Assembly (NCBI RefSeq): GCF_040954645.1
Contig: NC_092806.1
Coordinates: 115,922,458-115,986,457 of the forward strand
Direction: 5' to 3'
DNA: 64,000 bases
Source: Diabrotica undecimpunctata
Taxonomy: Eukaryota > Arthropoda > Insecta > Coleoptera > Chrysomelidae
Below are positions 1 through 64,000 of the stretch, piece after piece. The notes under the pieces were generated by a model that was not told the DNA's origin, searched no databases, and was given only the letters and a program-made list of their open reading frames with translations. The position numbers and the translations under genes are program-made. The first letter of the stretch is position 1; every line of letters begins with the position of its first letter.

Positions 1-2090
1 AGCGTCTCTTTTTTTCGGGAGAGAGCGAGTGGTGAATTTCAATGCGCTAGTGAGAGACAGATCAAACAACCGCCTAAAGATGTTTTCGTCACTGCTCGTT
101 GCTTGCGTGCTCAGTATATGTTAATGTATACGTCTATGAATTCTGCAATTTTTAATTTATATAAAACAATAACGAGTAAATATTTGTCTCTTTCGAGATT
201 AATTGCAAACATCTGTTGTAATCTGGCAACTGATGGTTTGAGGATTGCCAAAGTTATTCGCTACTCGATCAAAGGACAATTGCAAAAAAATTATAATAAT
301 TAACTGCAATTAATATCGAGAGAAACAAATATTTACTCGTTGTTTTATATAAATTAAAAATTGCAAAATTCATACAATACTATAATCAAAAATGTATTTT
401 TTAAAAGCTTTCTCTCTTTAAAGCATAGAATATATACATTATAAGGAGTTGGCAACACTTAAAAGCATCACTATTTTGTAGGATGTCCGGATCAACTTAA
501 TGATACATCTGACAATGTGTGTAAGTGTAAGTTCTATCGATGAATTTTATGTTAGGTTTAGGAAAAATCGGGCAACACCGCAACGACGAACTGTAAGTTG
601 CCTAGATTTGATGAAACTGGGTGATAAAAAATTGAATTCTACGAAGTTCTTGTTACCATCTTTTGATTTTTTTGTCTAATAATCATGAACAAACCAAATA
701 TTTTCCAAGACTAATAACAATAAACTGAGGAAAAAAGTAAACTGTTGTTTAACTATTTATTTTACACAAAACTGTGTAGTATTAGACGTCCAGTAATTCC
801 CGCTAAATGCAAAGGGGTATATGGTGCGACAATCACGCACGGAAAGAATAGGATTGTCTGCAGATTGAATTACATACATATTACCTGCAAGTAATATTTT
901 TAAAAACTCCAATAGTGAAATTGTTTGATTGCTTAAACAACTATTCTAGTAAATACCAACTACCTCGTACCATCTGGTACGTATCAATCTTTTATGTACA
1001 TAGCTTTCTTGGCTTGTTACAAAGAAAGACTCATTTAAAGCTATTACGAGAAAATTGTGAGTTGGCAACTCTGCGAATCGTTCAAGCTATAAATATGTCT
1101 AAATACACATTTACCAAATCTAAATTATAATAAATAATGTTAATTTTAAAAGACAATAACATCAAAAGTAATAAAATTTTTACAGTACCTATACAAAGTT
1201 CTCAAAGCATTTAGTAAAATATATTCTCTTTTAACACTGTCTATGTTTGTCTAGCCTATAAGAACATTACACGTACATACCCTTTTAGTATCTATAATTT
1301 GAAAGGAAATACCTACCTACACATGTTAATTTTTTAATAACTATGAACCATTGGCTAACTTTTGGTTTTATTCCAGTACGAGTAGAATGTGTCGTAAAAG
1401 CCGATTTAAGCTAAAAATGTCGCCAAAGAATCAGGAAAATAAAAAAATGTTGGGATTTTATTACTCCTAATATGAGTAGATATAACAAAACATATGTAGA
1501 TTATATCAGGAGTAAACTTTTGCCAAATGATCGTAATATAAAATGTATAACGTCTTACTCTAGTTCAGAGTTTATTCTAATAAAAATGCTACTTGCATAC
1601 CTGTTTACTATGTTGTTATTAGAAGAGAACGGAGAATTCTGCGCAGTGGGTAAATACGCACAATGGGTAAATCCGCGCAATAAAGTAACTATTAAACTGT
1701 GACATATTATGATAAACTGTGCAAGTCCATCTCTACTAAGCATCACTTCCGGCTGTCTTCGTGTGTCTCGAGACACTGTACACAAAATTTAGTATATTAT
1801 GAACTTGCAAAGAGTGAGGTGTGCTTTCATAGATAAACGTTCGACTGCAATAATTATTCGACAAGTTACAAATTTTATAGTTAAGTGTAGTACGGTATAT
1901 TCTCAAAAATATATAGTATAACATATAGTTTTAATATCATTTACATATAATTTTTATTGGTGTATCTTTAATAAATATTAAGTATTTAATTTGGAATAAC
2001 ACAAATACGTTTTGGGTAATTCCGCGCAATCGTAGTGGAGTAATTTCAAGCAGCGCGGATTTACCCCACATGAAACATATAGTAGTATTT
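1..2090. other. 3' flank, no gene recognised
   Basis: AT-rich DNA downstream of the minus-strand host gene, with only short spurious reading frames. It holds a 17-bp motif twice in tandem (1644-1660 and 1661-1677, core TGGGTAAATNCGC). The same motif recurs at 2013-2027 and inverted at 2053-2068 (GCGCGGATTTACCCCA), just before a pogo-like remnant. These could be terminal or subterminal repeats of that element; this is inference from position and symmetry. Confidence 0.4.
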
Positions 2091-2099
2091 TAAATTTCA

Positions 2100-2569
2100 G
2101 ATGACAAGAGCTTACCATAGAAGAAGTAATAAATCCATCTATAAAGAATGTCAATCAATAGCTGCAATAGAAACTGTGCGTGCGATTTGTGCGAAAAATA
2201 AGAGAAGTTTCCCGAAGTTTTCGTAAACCAGAGTCGACATTACGAGATAGAAAGAAGATAGCAGATCCAAAAAAAGGAAATTTGGCCAAAAGCCTGTATT
2301 TTCTGAAAAACAGGAAGAAGAATTGACGGAGTACATTTCAAAATTATACAAAAATGTTTTTTAATTTATCCCTAGACGAGCTTCGAAAACTTGTGGTCAC
2401 CTACTCCGAGAAAAACGATATAAAACATGTTTTTAATGCAAAAAAAGTGTTGGTTAGCACTATTCATGAAGCGAAATCCACAGATCAGGTTATGCCAGGT
2501 CTGAACTACAGAACAGTGAACAGAATTACCGCATTCAACTTGGAGGAAGTAAAATTTTCGCATTTTTGA
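2100..2569 (+). pseudogene. pogo/Tigger-like transposase N-terminal remnant
   Basis: Broken reading frames resemble the DNA-binding half of pogo/Tigger-type transposases. A psq-like helix-turn-helix stretch (QSIAAIETVRAICAKN) near 2150-2200 is followed by PVFSEKQEEELTEYISKLY near 2291-2350. After a frameshift near 2350 comes LDELRKLVVTYSEKNDIKH, as in the CENP-B/Tc5-type HTH block of the family. The catalytic DDE part was not seen. Stops and frameshifts make it inactive. The inverted GCGCGGATTTACCCCA-like motifs just upstream (2013-2068) may be remnants of its end. The family call rests on motif resemblance only. Confidence 0.6.
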
Positions 2570-4876
2570 AATTTCTTTATACACCTGAAGCTGAATTCTG
2601 TTGAGAGAAAGTAATACAGAGCTATTTCATATTTCTAAAATCTCTCAAGATTGCATCATCAGTATAGTAGCCACTTAACCACAAAGGGATGCTACGCAGA
2701 AAGTAGCAGACAGACACCAGACATAAGCCTGACAAGATAGCAGGCAAAGGCTAGATATATGGCGTAGGCAGATATCAGTGATGCAGATCAAAGGCAACAA
2801 TTATTCATGTGGTGTATTACAGTATTGTAATTATTCGTAAAGGTCACATCAACAGAAGATGGATAATCTAAGCTGTTTATTCAGTACGCGTAGACAAGCA
2901 GAGAAGGACATGCACGGTAGAACCCTCAAGCTAGCTTGTAACGCCTTTAGTAGAACCCCAAGCTAAGTTTTAATATTCCAAGCTAGAATTCGAATCTTTA
3001 CTCTTAGTTACACTTTTAAATAAGGGTACCTGGACATTTATTGGTTTGTTACGCCAATTTTGATAGTTTCGTTTAAAGTATAGAGAAATATATTTATATG
3101 GCGAGATTAATTGGCATATTTTAAATTTGATTTCAGTGTTTTAATAAATTATTATTATAATATGTAATGCAAACTTATGTTTAAATTATTTAGTTTGCAA
3201 TTGCACATGTTGCTCAATTTAGTTGTTCAGAATTGATTTTGTTCGCTTTGTTTGTTTTAATTTACTTATTGTAATTGCGATAGTATACTAATTGCGATAG
3301 TACTTCTTCCGTGAGTTTAGTAGGTAAGTTTCTGTTTTCATTTGTTGTATAGTAATATTCATTTAAAAATATTACCTTTCTTAATTGTCTGCGTATTTTC
3401 CATTATATCAGCCAAACCTTATATAAAAGAGTATATGTGATGTTGCTATGTTTTCTTGAGGTCCATGTGTGTCTGTGTTTGATCCACTTCTATTTATGTG
3501 CTCTCCGCATATGCCTCTATCCAAGTAAGACCAAAAAGTTATGTGGTTTTACCTGTTAAACATGTCTAATAACAGGGTTATAATTGGTTTGAACTGAGCT
3601 GGTCAAATTTACCTGAAATTTCACTCATCTTCTATTACAACTTAGTTGATGTGACGAATGATGTAACGCCTTATCACCTGTGATACACCAACTTCATGTA
3701 GTACAATTGTTCTAAAAGGTAGTTGTAGCATCTAAAAAGTTGTAGATGTGAACAATTGCTTTAGCACCTATGTCACACCTAGTTCTATGAAAGAGGATAG
3801 TAGTACGATCACACGAATAGTAAAGAAAAATTTTAAATAATTTTAATGAGTCGCCCGATTTTAGTGAAAAGCTAGAGAGCGTACACCGAATAATAGGTCA
3901 ATTAAAGAATTATATTTGAAAAGTATTTCATATGAATAGACTATTGGATTTACCGCTACCTAAACACGTGAGGACCAAATCAAACAAACAACGCGTAAAA
4001 TGGAAGAAAAAGATGATTACTAGAGCAATGTAAATGTTTAAGTACGAAATCTACAATTGCTGTTTTTGGTACTCCCTTCAAGAATGTTTCCTGACTGAAA
4101 TTGAAACTGTTACATTCGGGGGTTATTACCTAAAGTACGCTAAATTAGGTAGCTTAATAAAAGGATTTGTATAATATGCGACATGTCTTTGTATATCAAC
4201 TCATTTTAGCAAGAGCAAAAGAGCCTAGATATGGTTACTTTTATGAATTTTGGAGCATTATTTAACAATTTAGATCGACTTTAACAAATTTTGTAAGAAG
4301 TTGACACTGTAAGAACAAATACATAAGCTTTTGTAATCAAGTTAGATCTATAATATTTTAGCTAATGTGAGTAGCGATTTTCACATGCGTTAAACTATAA
4401 AACAGATTTTTATTAACTGTATATTTTATCATACTTTTATATTACATCATATTGAACTCAGGTTCATCAAAAACTGACGTAGCCAAGAAAAAGTTATGTT
4501 TCGATCTATGAATCAGTGATAAATAACGAAGATAGGATGAAATCTAAATAACAAACACTTTAGCTTCGAGATCTTTAGACAAAATATGTCTGGACCATTT
4601 TCATTCTACTCAATATAGTTTTTCTGTTTGCTTTTAATTATCAAAAATGATCGAATTACTGGATCCTCCACAGCCTTGAAATTTTATGTATCAACTGTCC
4701 CTTTCACATTTTGAGAATCACAGTAATTCAACATTTTCTCATATTTCACTCCTTTTGACATCGAAATGTTTCAACAGAATAGCAAGCCAATGCTTCACGT
4801 TTTCTCTTTCTCTTTAGATCATATTAATGATTTCTCCGTAGCAATATTACCATTAAATGAAAACCAAAAAGTCTTT
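2570..4876. other. 3' flank of host gene, no gene recognised
   Basis: AT-rich non-coding DNA immediately downstream of the host gene's stop codon. It should contain its 3' UTR and polyadenylation site. No convincing coding region or RNA gene was seen. Confidence 0.4.
4409..4414 (-). promoter_or_regulatory. candidate polyadenylation signal AATAAA
   Basis: TTTATT on the plus strand reads AATAAA on the coding strand, about 460 nt past the host gene's stop. It is the first canonical hexamer I noticed downstream; an ATTAAA variant lies nearer, around 4635. In such AT-rich DNA either could be chance. Confidence 0.25.
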
Positions 4877-56247
<51,371 letters not shown>

Positions 56248-57050
56248 CTGAAACAAGAAAAAAATCTAGTAATAAAACGTAAACGCAGAAGATGATTGTG
56301 TCGAAATAGGCCTAAATTGAGTGTTTTGAGTAAAGCTGATTTAAAAATTATAATTTTCTTAACGTGTCTTCTACATTACTTAAGGTTTCTCATTATTGCG
56401 GATAAATTGAGTATTATTACGATACTAATAAGCCATAATACGAGCAAAAATTCAAATAAAAACAATAAGAAAGCATTTCGTGAACCCAAAGAATTTTTAT
56501 CTTTCCACCAACCAGACTCTATTTTTCTTATTTTTAGACTAAAATTATAGCTTGGTATATAACTTAGCATCTTGATACAAATTGGAAATAGTGAATTCAT
56601 TAGAAAATGTTTACTAAGTTTACAAAGAAATGAAAATATTTAACTTAATACATTTTTTCAAATAAATAAATACCATTATTTAAGTAATGAGAAGTTACAT
56701 ATTTTAATTAATAAGTGACAGTAGAATATTACAGTAGTAATGTCAAAATATCTTCGTTGGTGTCCAAGCTCCAGATCTGGATAAAAACTGAAGTTGAATG
56801 TGTTCAGAACAGGACCATAAAAATGGCTGTTTGTTGTCTATATATAAGTAGTAGAATGTACAGTAACCCGGACGAAAAATTCGGATCTTCGGAAATCCGA
56901 ATCGTAGCCAACACAGCTTCAACGTGCACGGCACTTGGCTTAAAAAGCAGGGCGCTCGACTGTCGTGTATGCGAGAAAAAATACTGAAGTGGGACCTTAA
57001 GAGTTCTCCAACCAGACATTCTCCTCGGCTCGCCTGTCCCTGGACTTTAT
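56248..57050. other. 5' of first visible exon, unassigned
   Basis: I searched the minus strand up to 64000 for the upstream conserved aminotransferase blocks (for example a GxGCT or EHHSN-like motif) and saw none. This is probably intron. Confidence 0.35.
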
Positions 57051-57059
57051 TTAAAACCT

Positions 57060-57575
57060 TTAAAGTAAACTCTGGTTGGCTTAAAAATCATTAAACCAGG
57101 CATGGAATCAGAGAACTGGATATTCAACAAGGGGAATTATTATTAATGCTGCTGCATTGATGTTTAAGGAAAAAATAATTAACATGGCTATTGAACAGGG
57201 CTACAACAGAGACGATATTTATAATACTGATGAAACTGGACTAACCTGGCGTTCTCTCCCCCGGAAGTCACTAGTTTCTCGTAGAGAAAACGTTGCACCT
57301 GGCTTTAAGGTTTTTAAAGAAAGAGTTATAAATTAGATCTTTTAGTAAAAAAAACAATCAATTTTTACCGAAAATGGTCATTCTCATTAAAAGTGTAAAA
57401 CCCAGACAACAACACAAGAAGAAATGCAAGGTTCTTTATATTATTGATACTGATCCAATTCACCCAAGCCTTGAAGTTTTAAACAAAATTGATGATCAGG
57501 CCACCTCCCACCAAATGTGACCGCCATACTGCAACCAATAGACTAGGGTGTTACAAAAATAAAATAAAATAAAAT

Positions 57576-57631
<56 letters not shown>

Positions 57632-58030
57632 GAAAACAGATCCTTCATCCTTCAACAGCTCTTGGTAGCTGAGAGGGATAAGAAAGTATATTTAGATTTG
57701 TAAAAAAAACTCTTGATCTATAGGAAAAACTTGTGGCCGACCCCTATAGCTTCAAACAGGTCAAGGAGAGACCAACAACACTAAAAGTACGAAGGAAGAT
57801 TGACATTCTTACCACATACGAAGTGGTTGATTTATTACAAACATTACCTCGATTTTAAAAATACGATGAACTTGATGCAAGAGAGTGGTTTAAAAATGAT
57901 GGTACTAATAACCTCGGTTATCAGCATTGTAATGATGACGAAATCGCGAATCAAGTACCTAGGGACAAGGACATTGTAACCAAAGCCAATGACGCGGGAG
58001 ACAGTAATGACGAAGAAATGAATGACCACT
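57060..58030 (+). pseudogene. Tigger/jerky-like transposase remnant
   Basis: Plus-strand frames: MAIEQGYNRDDIYNTDETGL (~57183-57242, first catalytic Asp), LPRKSLVSRRENVAPGFKVF, LYIIDTDPIHPSLEVL (second region), HLPPNVTAILQPID (~57505-57543, third-motif region), then a (AAAAT)n(TA)n interruption, then ELDAREWFKNDG and DDEIANQVPRDKDIV (~57870-57990) resembling the C-terminus of jerky/Tigger proteins. Numerous breaks. Confidence 0.75.
57557..57628. repeat. (AAAAT)n then (TA)n microsatellite
   Basis: About five AAAAT units run into a (TA)n tract, inside the Tigger-like remnant. Confidence 0.95.
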
Positions 58031-58839
58031 GATTGAACTTTGCCATAATCTCCACCAATTGTTGGGGGAAAGCTTATTAAATTCCTTTCCCCAGCGGGTA
58101 CAGTACCAAATATTTTAGGACCATGGACTGGTAAAGATATTCCTTCGATATACGTATGCAGACTTCACGGCGATGATTCCTTATGTGTTTGGTTTTATCG
58201 GGTTGTACTTAGAGAAAAATAAAGCGCAATAGATCGATACTACACATTTAATAACGATAGAATATTTACACAACAACTATTACTAATAAAAGAGTTTGCT
58301 TTACCACAATGCTCATTCTTTATACCGGTATTTTTGTGCCGCGCGAATATAGCGAAAACTAATGCACTTTTCACTGCATTTTTGAAACGAAGAGATAGCG
58401 TACCGAGTACCGCACATAGCTGCATATTCGGCTAGAAACTTGAGAACACACACTGCTCAGTTAATTATTTATAATAATTAATACACTGCTTAATTATTTT
58501 TGCTAGACCCAATTTTTGTTTAAAAGAGGCGTCAGGCCGGGATCAGTGGTTATAACCCAAGGCCCTTATAATGCACTTATGAAACAAATATTTTGTAGGC
58601 AAGAAGTATAGTCTGTCACATTAGATTCAAGCCAATATTTGTGAAAACGAAAAATCAACTAAAATTAACGGTCTGGTTTTGGCTTTCTGAGGTATGTATT
58701 ATATTAATTATCATTATTATGTTATTTCACTAACTTCTTTTGTGTTTATAAGCCCTCAGACCTCTATTTTGTAATTACTCCTGGTTTCATTTAAACGTAG
58801 ACGATACTCTAAATCTACGCATTAATTTTGTCACATATA

Positions 58840-58841
<2 letters not shown>

Positions 58842-58910
<69 letters not shown>
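58842..58910. repeat. (TA)n microsatellite
   Basis: About 34 AT dinucleotides in unassigned DNA. Confidence 0.97.
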
Positions 58911-58916
<6 letters not shown>

Positions 58917-59054
58917 AATTAAAATAACAATACGCAGTAGTTTAAAGATAGTTTAAAAATCCGGATAAAGGATGGTTCCAATCTGGTTCCAACTGATCCA
59001 GATTTTCATTTTCAACACTCTACTGTTTGTACAATTATTTAATTCAAATATTTG

Positions 59055-59115
<61 letters not shown>
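59055..59115. repeat. (TA)n microsatellite
   Basis: Second AT tract about 150 bp after the previous one. Confidence 0.95.
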
Positions 59116-59118
<3 letters not shown>

Positions 59119-59489
59119 ATTTAGCATAATGAGAATCCTTAAACTCTATATCAATATTTTGCATTTAAATTTCAAAACAGGTAAAACAAACAGAGGTATG
59201 TTTAAAAGTAAATAAGAGATTATATTATACTTATATCTTCGAAAAGTGCTGTTATCATTATTATCTTTAATATTATTAATGCTAGTTAGAAAGCTGTAAA
59301 TAATTTTAAACATGACAGATTAATATAACGAACAACTAATGTATTTGTAGGTTAACAACAAAAACATGATTACAATAAATTATGATTAAAAAGCTCAATA
59401 TGAACGACTATCACCAAACACAATTTTTTTAGAGCCATTTCTGACGATAATCTCGATAAATATCGAAAGAATTACTGATGATAAAGAAG

Positions 59490-60030
59490 TTGTATTTCGC
59501 ATATTGTAAAACCTCTACATGTGACGTCTTGTCTTGTGCGTTCAGAAAACGCACCGCAACCAGAAGCAGGCACGACCAAACATTGACGGGATGGACCGTG
59601 CCATTGAAATCCCTCACAGAAGACTCGACAGCGCTATTTTTACAACAAGCGGCCGGACTGTCAAAACAATCGACAGTAGAAACCAGGATGCCAGTCGCAT
59701 TCTAGCGCAGGTTGCTATCACCGAAGCTGTTTAACGTGTACACTAACAACCAACCAATCATTAACTGCCGAGCATTTCATTTATGCTGACGACCTTGCTT
59801 TGGGCTTAGAGGACAGAATTTTCGAAGCGGTCAAAACCAGGCATCAGTAAGCGCTTCCAAACCTTATTATTTGCTACGACAGGAACTTACTAAAGCCTAA
59901 CGCCACCAAAACCCAAGTCTGCTCTTCCCACCTAAGATCGATTTTTTACCTCGTAGTTCTTACCACACTGCAATTTGAAGTATCTTCTATGTATACCCTA
60001 CATCTTTAAGTCCGAGAGATCTAGACAATG
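59490..60030 (+). pseudogene. jockey-like non-LTR RT fragment
   Basis: LFNVYTNNQP (~59728-59757) and, after a shift, LTAEHFIYADDLALGLEDRI (~59760-59822, YADD active site), FEAVKTRHQ, then RNLLKPNATKTQVCSSHLRS (~59880-59940). This order matches jockey/pol-like RTs around the active site. Sequence before 59728 (RPNIDGMDRAIEIPHRRLDS) is not clearly part of it. Confidence 0.6.
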
Positions 60031-60130
60031 CGATCGGCCGTTCCCTCTCCATTTTCTCAGAATTTGCATGTGCTCTGTCCACTTTGTCTATTTTATAAAT
60101 ATATAGTGTCGCCTGTTATATCTAGGCGAC

Positions 60131-60295
60131 ACATGTGTTATTACTTTGAGTTCAGAGTTCTGGAGAGCTAATTGTATTGTTTTCTAATCAAGTGAAAGAT
60201 TCCAATATACTTGTGTGTTATTACTTTCGAGTTCAGGGTTCTGAAGCTCTAAGTGTATTTTTTCGAATCGAGTAGAAGATTCAAATATACTTTCC
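60131..60295. repeat. two-unit tandem repeat, period ~82 bp
   Basis: TGTGTTATTACTTTGAGTTC...AAGATTCCAATATACTT occurs twice in succession with moderate divergence. Confidence 0.75.
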
Positions 60296-60299
60296 TTAT

Positions 60300-61430
60300 A
60301 TTCGGACATTTACACGATGCAGATTTTTGGGATTATTCAGAATTCTAGTGCGCTCACTTAAAAAGATCGTCTATACTTTTCTTATAAGCAAATCCTTTAT
60401 CACCTGGCACCTACAGCAAGGTGACATTGTTGTACTTCACCAGTTGCTGAAGACTTTTTAGTTTTTAGTGCAGTTACAAGCAATAAATATTTTAACCGAA
60501 TTTAGGCGTTTTTTCCAGGCACCCTTAACCACAAAATCTTTAGTTTTAAAATAGTTAAGTAGTAATAACTTTGTTAAATAGTTAAGTAGGAATATGAACA
60601 AACCAATGGAGATGTTTAACTAATAAATTTTTTTTTTGTATAAAATTTGTGTATGATAAATTTTTTACTTTTCTAGCGACTTTCAAAAAGTTACACACGA
60701 TTTTATAAACTTATTAAAAAATTAATATATTTAAGCGAAGTCTCATACCATTCGTATTATCATAGATTCACACTGTTTAAAATACAAAATATTATTAGCC
60801 TGTCGCAATCATATAACATCTTATTAATATTTTGGCAACCGTTTTCCTTTAACTTACCTAGTTTTTGAAAATTTATTATCTGGCACGTGTTGCTGAATTA
60901 TAGAAAGAACAGGAAAATTCCAAAAAACGTCCAATGAAAATAACTAAAAACTCAAAATAAACACGAAACCAATGTTTTGGTTTGGCTATGTGTATTATTT
61001 ACCCTCAATTAAATATGGCAAAGAAAAATAAGCCACCAACGACGTTAAACACAAAGCACAAAGAGTTTTTAAAGTGGGTAGAATTTGGCAAGCTTATTTA
61101 TATCGTAATTATCCATATTCTGATCAAAAGTAGGTACGTTTGTTTTGTCTTGTGTTTTGTTTCGCCTCAAAGACCGTTTACTATCACCGGTCGTTGTCCA
61201 TAGTTGAAACTGAAAGCCTGATTTATCTGTGCTACAATGACAGCATGAGACAAGTGAAACAGCAATTTTTCTGGTGTGGTTTGAAGTTGTGAAAAGTTGT
61301 GGTATACAAAATACCTAGATAGAAAGTATCTAAAGAATATTGGATAAGGATTTATGTTTCCCAAGTAGAGAGGAATGCTCTACTGACACATGCCCCTTAA
61401 TGCTAAAGTCGCCATCTTTTGAGTTCAAAA
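60300..61430. other. unassigned DNA
   Basis: No feature recognised. Confidence 0.3.
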
Positions 61431-61434
61431 TACA

Positions 61435-62160
61435 TTGATTCATATGGAAGTCGAACATATTTTAAACAAAAACCAATGCAAACAAAAGATACGCATCATG
61501 TCGGACAGCCAAGCCGTATTAAAAGCATTGCAAAATAATAGCTTCAGATCAAAAATGTTTTACAAGTGCCATAAATCACTTAAACAGCTGACTGACAAGA
61601 ATAAAGTTCAACTTGTTTGTGTGTTAGGGTATGAAGTAATAGCTGGCAATGATCAAGCAGATCACCAAGCAAAAATAGGAGCAATAAAACCTTTTGTACG
61701 ACTAAATCTCACGTTCGGCTACTGCCCAAAAAGAAGACCTAACCTGGAAGAAATTACAAGGTCTAAGAAACCACTTTAAACCTAAAAAGAATAGAACTAA
61801 GACTCCTGTGTAGTATACTAATAGCGCATATCCTCCGCAGATATCACTTGAGTAAGATGGGACTAGTGGATGAAGACACATGCAGCTACTGTGGTGAAGA
61901 GGTAGAATAAACATAAGGAACACATTATCACGAGGTGTCCGGCTCGAAGTCCAAATAGAATGAAGCATCTGGAATTTTTTTTAAATTCTACAAGCGAAAT
62001 TACTAGAACTTCCAGCCAGGAAGGTTGTTATGGACATAGATCTTTCCGGAATCAAACAAGAGGTGGCACAAAAGATATCGTTTGGTCACAGTGCAAGAGG
62101 TTTCTATACGAATTCTCCTGCCAGTCTTAACAGTAACAATCTAAAGAACTTGGTTTTTAG
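61435..62160 (+). pseudogene. non-LTR retroelement RNase H domain and C-terminus
   Basis: The open frame 61435-61779 contains KIRIMSDSQAVLKALQNNSF (Asp of the RNase H DSQ motif), KNKVQLVCVLGYEVIAGNDQ and ADHQAKIGA, the block with the conserved His/Asp in I/jockey/R1-type RNase H; GH is replaced by GY. Further frames give HLSKMGLVDEDTCSYCGEEV, the Cys-containing tail typical of such elements. Upstream RT not seen here. Confidence 0.75.
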
Positions 62161-64000
62161 AGGGTTATAGAATAACTGAAAAATCAAAAGACATTGACTG
62201 AAAAGTTGATTGACTGATTAATCATATCCTCAAATGTAGATCTACGAAATAACAAGAGTTGATGCTTATCTTATTTGATGGGCTTAATAGTAAATAAGTA
62301 TGGGAAGAACAATAGGAAAAGCATGTATCCAAACAAGAAAACTGTGTATAGAAAACAAGACTACTATGTACTGAGTACGGAACGAAGAAATCAGAAATAT
62401 GTGAAAAGGATGAGCTTAGATTGGGAAAAAGTACTTGGTGAAGTAGACGCATGGTTATCTCTAGTTAATCTCTAGTTATCTTTGTCTAATAACTATTCGA
62501 AGTTAAGATGATCTAAGTTGGTTTTCTTTTCTGAATATGACTATAACTAGTTTAATAAGAATTGTTGTCACTTTTATCGAGTATAGCACCTTATATTTTC
62601 GAAAATGAATCACAGACTAGTGCCTTACCTATAATTCAGATAAATAAAGATGACTTTATAACTACGAACACTAAGGGAGGTAGTTTTCAGTTTAGTCCTA
62701 GGAGAAAAATAGAATAGCAATTTACACCTCCAAAAGTGCCTAGTTGCAATTTAAAGAATTGCAGCCTATTTAATTATGAGATTTCAAATGCTAAAAGATC
62801 AGTCGATTTCATCAACTACTTGGACCGTCTTCTTTGTTGGCCAAGAAGAAAGATAACTATTTTTAAATCAAGATAAATGATCCAATTGTGCTCCTGATAT
62901 ATTAAATATTTAATTAGTGTTTTATATCATTAAACTCCTCTCGTATATGCACTGAATCTACCTATTAGACCTATTGAAATCGATGCATACATATTGATTG
63001 TATCGTACGATGTGACACCTATATTTCGCAAAACACCTAAAATATGGTGGCAGTAAACAAACTGGTTATTTTCTGAAAAGAGAGGTAAATGCCCTCATGT
63101 TTTTTCCGGAAAGATGAAATTTTGTCAAGTCAAGTAGATTATTTTCTTGTAATCTGGGTGCTAGTAAGCGCTTTTTTTGAGAGGGTCAAATGACGCAAGA
63201 TCATTAAATTCAGCTTGACTGTACTTTTGAGAAGCTGACAATATTTCATCACATAGTTATGAGTCTTCACTTGTTAAAATGATCTCTGGAATCTCGTTGT
63301 CACTATAACCAGATGTATGAAAACCTTGAAATACTGGAACTGGGATTTGTTCAGAGTGATGAATCGGTACACATAATATTCGGATAATGGATATTGTGTC
63401 TTTTTTTCTTTCTATACCCCGTGTGTTGACCAAGCAAAAATAGCAGATACATATCATCAGTAGGTTTTCGCCACACCATAAGGACTCTGAATGGCAAACA
63501 CTTCCGTTTTCCTTTTCCAATGAGAGGAGCCCATTTCTTATCGTGATCACCCAGTGAAATGTTAAAATAGGCTTTTTATTCACGCCTAACAAATTGTGTA
63601 ATATTTCGCTAATGAATAATTATATACATAGAAAGTATATAGCATCCACATACATAACAAAATATATCAGGGCTATTTAAAGAACTAAATTACTTCTTGA
63701 TGAAACCATTTTTACAAATAAAACGAACGGCTACTCATCTACTCGATTTACAAACAATACCTCCATTAAAAGTACCAACGAATATGATTCACGTCCTTAT
63801 TGCATTAGAAATGATACTGTCCTGCGCTTCTTTCCTAACAGGTGTCACGGTCTGGTACAGGGGATATTGATAGGGGATGCAGAGAGTTACTGTCACCTAT
63901 AGCATTATCAACATAACCCATCAGAACGGCCAGTGTAAACTACCAAGGGATCGAAATTGCAAACAACTAGAACCTTCTGAAAAATTTAGATTCCAAATTT
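62161..64000. other. unassigned DNA at window edge
   Basis: The minus-strand frame 63592-63257 (111 aa) is open and has IPVPVFQGFHTSGYSDNEIP near its end, but I do not recognise it. The plus frame 62275-62475 (66 aa) is also unrecognised. Confidence 0.25.

Noticed and set aside
103..303. Small open frames in the first 1.7 kb as genes
   Set aside because: No motif, poor composition for coding, and length expected by chance in AT-rich DNA.

Overview
The window reads as a euchromatic stretch of an insect nuclear genome. It is AT-rich, with GT-AG introns up to 24.5 kb, many long (TA)n microsatellites, and dense mariner, Tc1, pogo, piggyBac, Penelope and non-LTR remnants. A beetle is possible, but that is a guess from the transposon mix. 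No bacterial operon, CRISPR array, rRNA or tRNA gene was recognised.

One host gene dominates, on the minus strand from 56247 down to the stop at 4877. I reconstructed 14 coding exons. Every junction is GT-AG, every split codon joins in phase, and the exons sum to 3399 nt: 1132 residues plus a stop, with no internal stop. The start and about the first 200 residues expected for the family are not in the window. The protein is a fusion. Residues 1-356 are a class V (PLP) aminotransferase / cysteine-desulfurase-like enzyme. Residues ~357-858 are a Ser-rich linker holding a duplicated helical motif. Residues ~859-1132 are a TtcA-type PP-loop ATPase related to tRNA 2-thiolation enzymes. A sulfur-mobilising enzyme is thus joined in cis to a sulfur-inserting one. 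The TtcA-like part keeps the ATP loop but appears to have lost two of the three Fe-S cluster cysteines of its relatives.

Layout by region: 1-4876 is 3' flank with a pogo-like remnant. 4877-16986 holds exons 14 to 6, with introns carrying (TA)n tracts, small palindromic elements, a Penelope fragment and RT debris. 16987-28385 holds exons 5 and 4, an RTE-like copy with target duplication, a foldback element split by a Penelope fragment, a 643-aa uninterrupted RT ORF, a piggyBac remnant and another RT remnant. 28386-52940 is a 24.5-kb intron with a three-layer nest (Tc1 containing an RTE fragment and a 2.1-kb foldback element), RT pseudogenes, paired MITE-like repeats, a solo-LTR candidate, a nearly full-length mariner and a pogo-like element. 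52941-56247 holds exons 3 to 1. 56248-64000 lies 5' of the first visible exon and contains a Tigger-like transposase, jockey-like RT and RNase H fragments, and unassigned sequence.

The host gene and its intronic transposons are functionally independent as far as the sequence shows. The features most worth following are the fusion gene with its altered Fe-S site and the foldback elements with a 7-bp palindromic target duplication.
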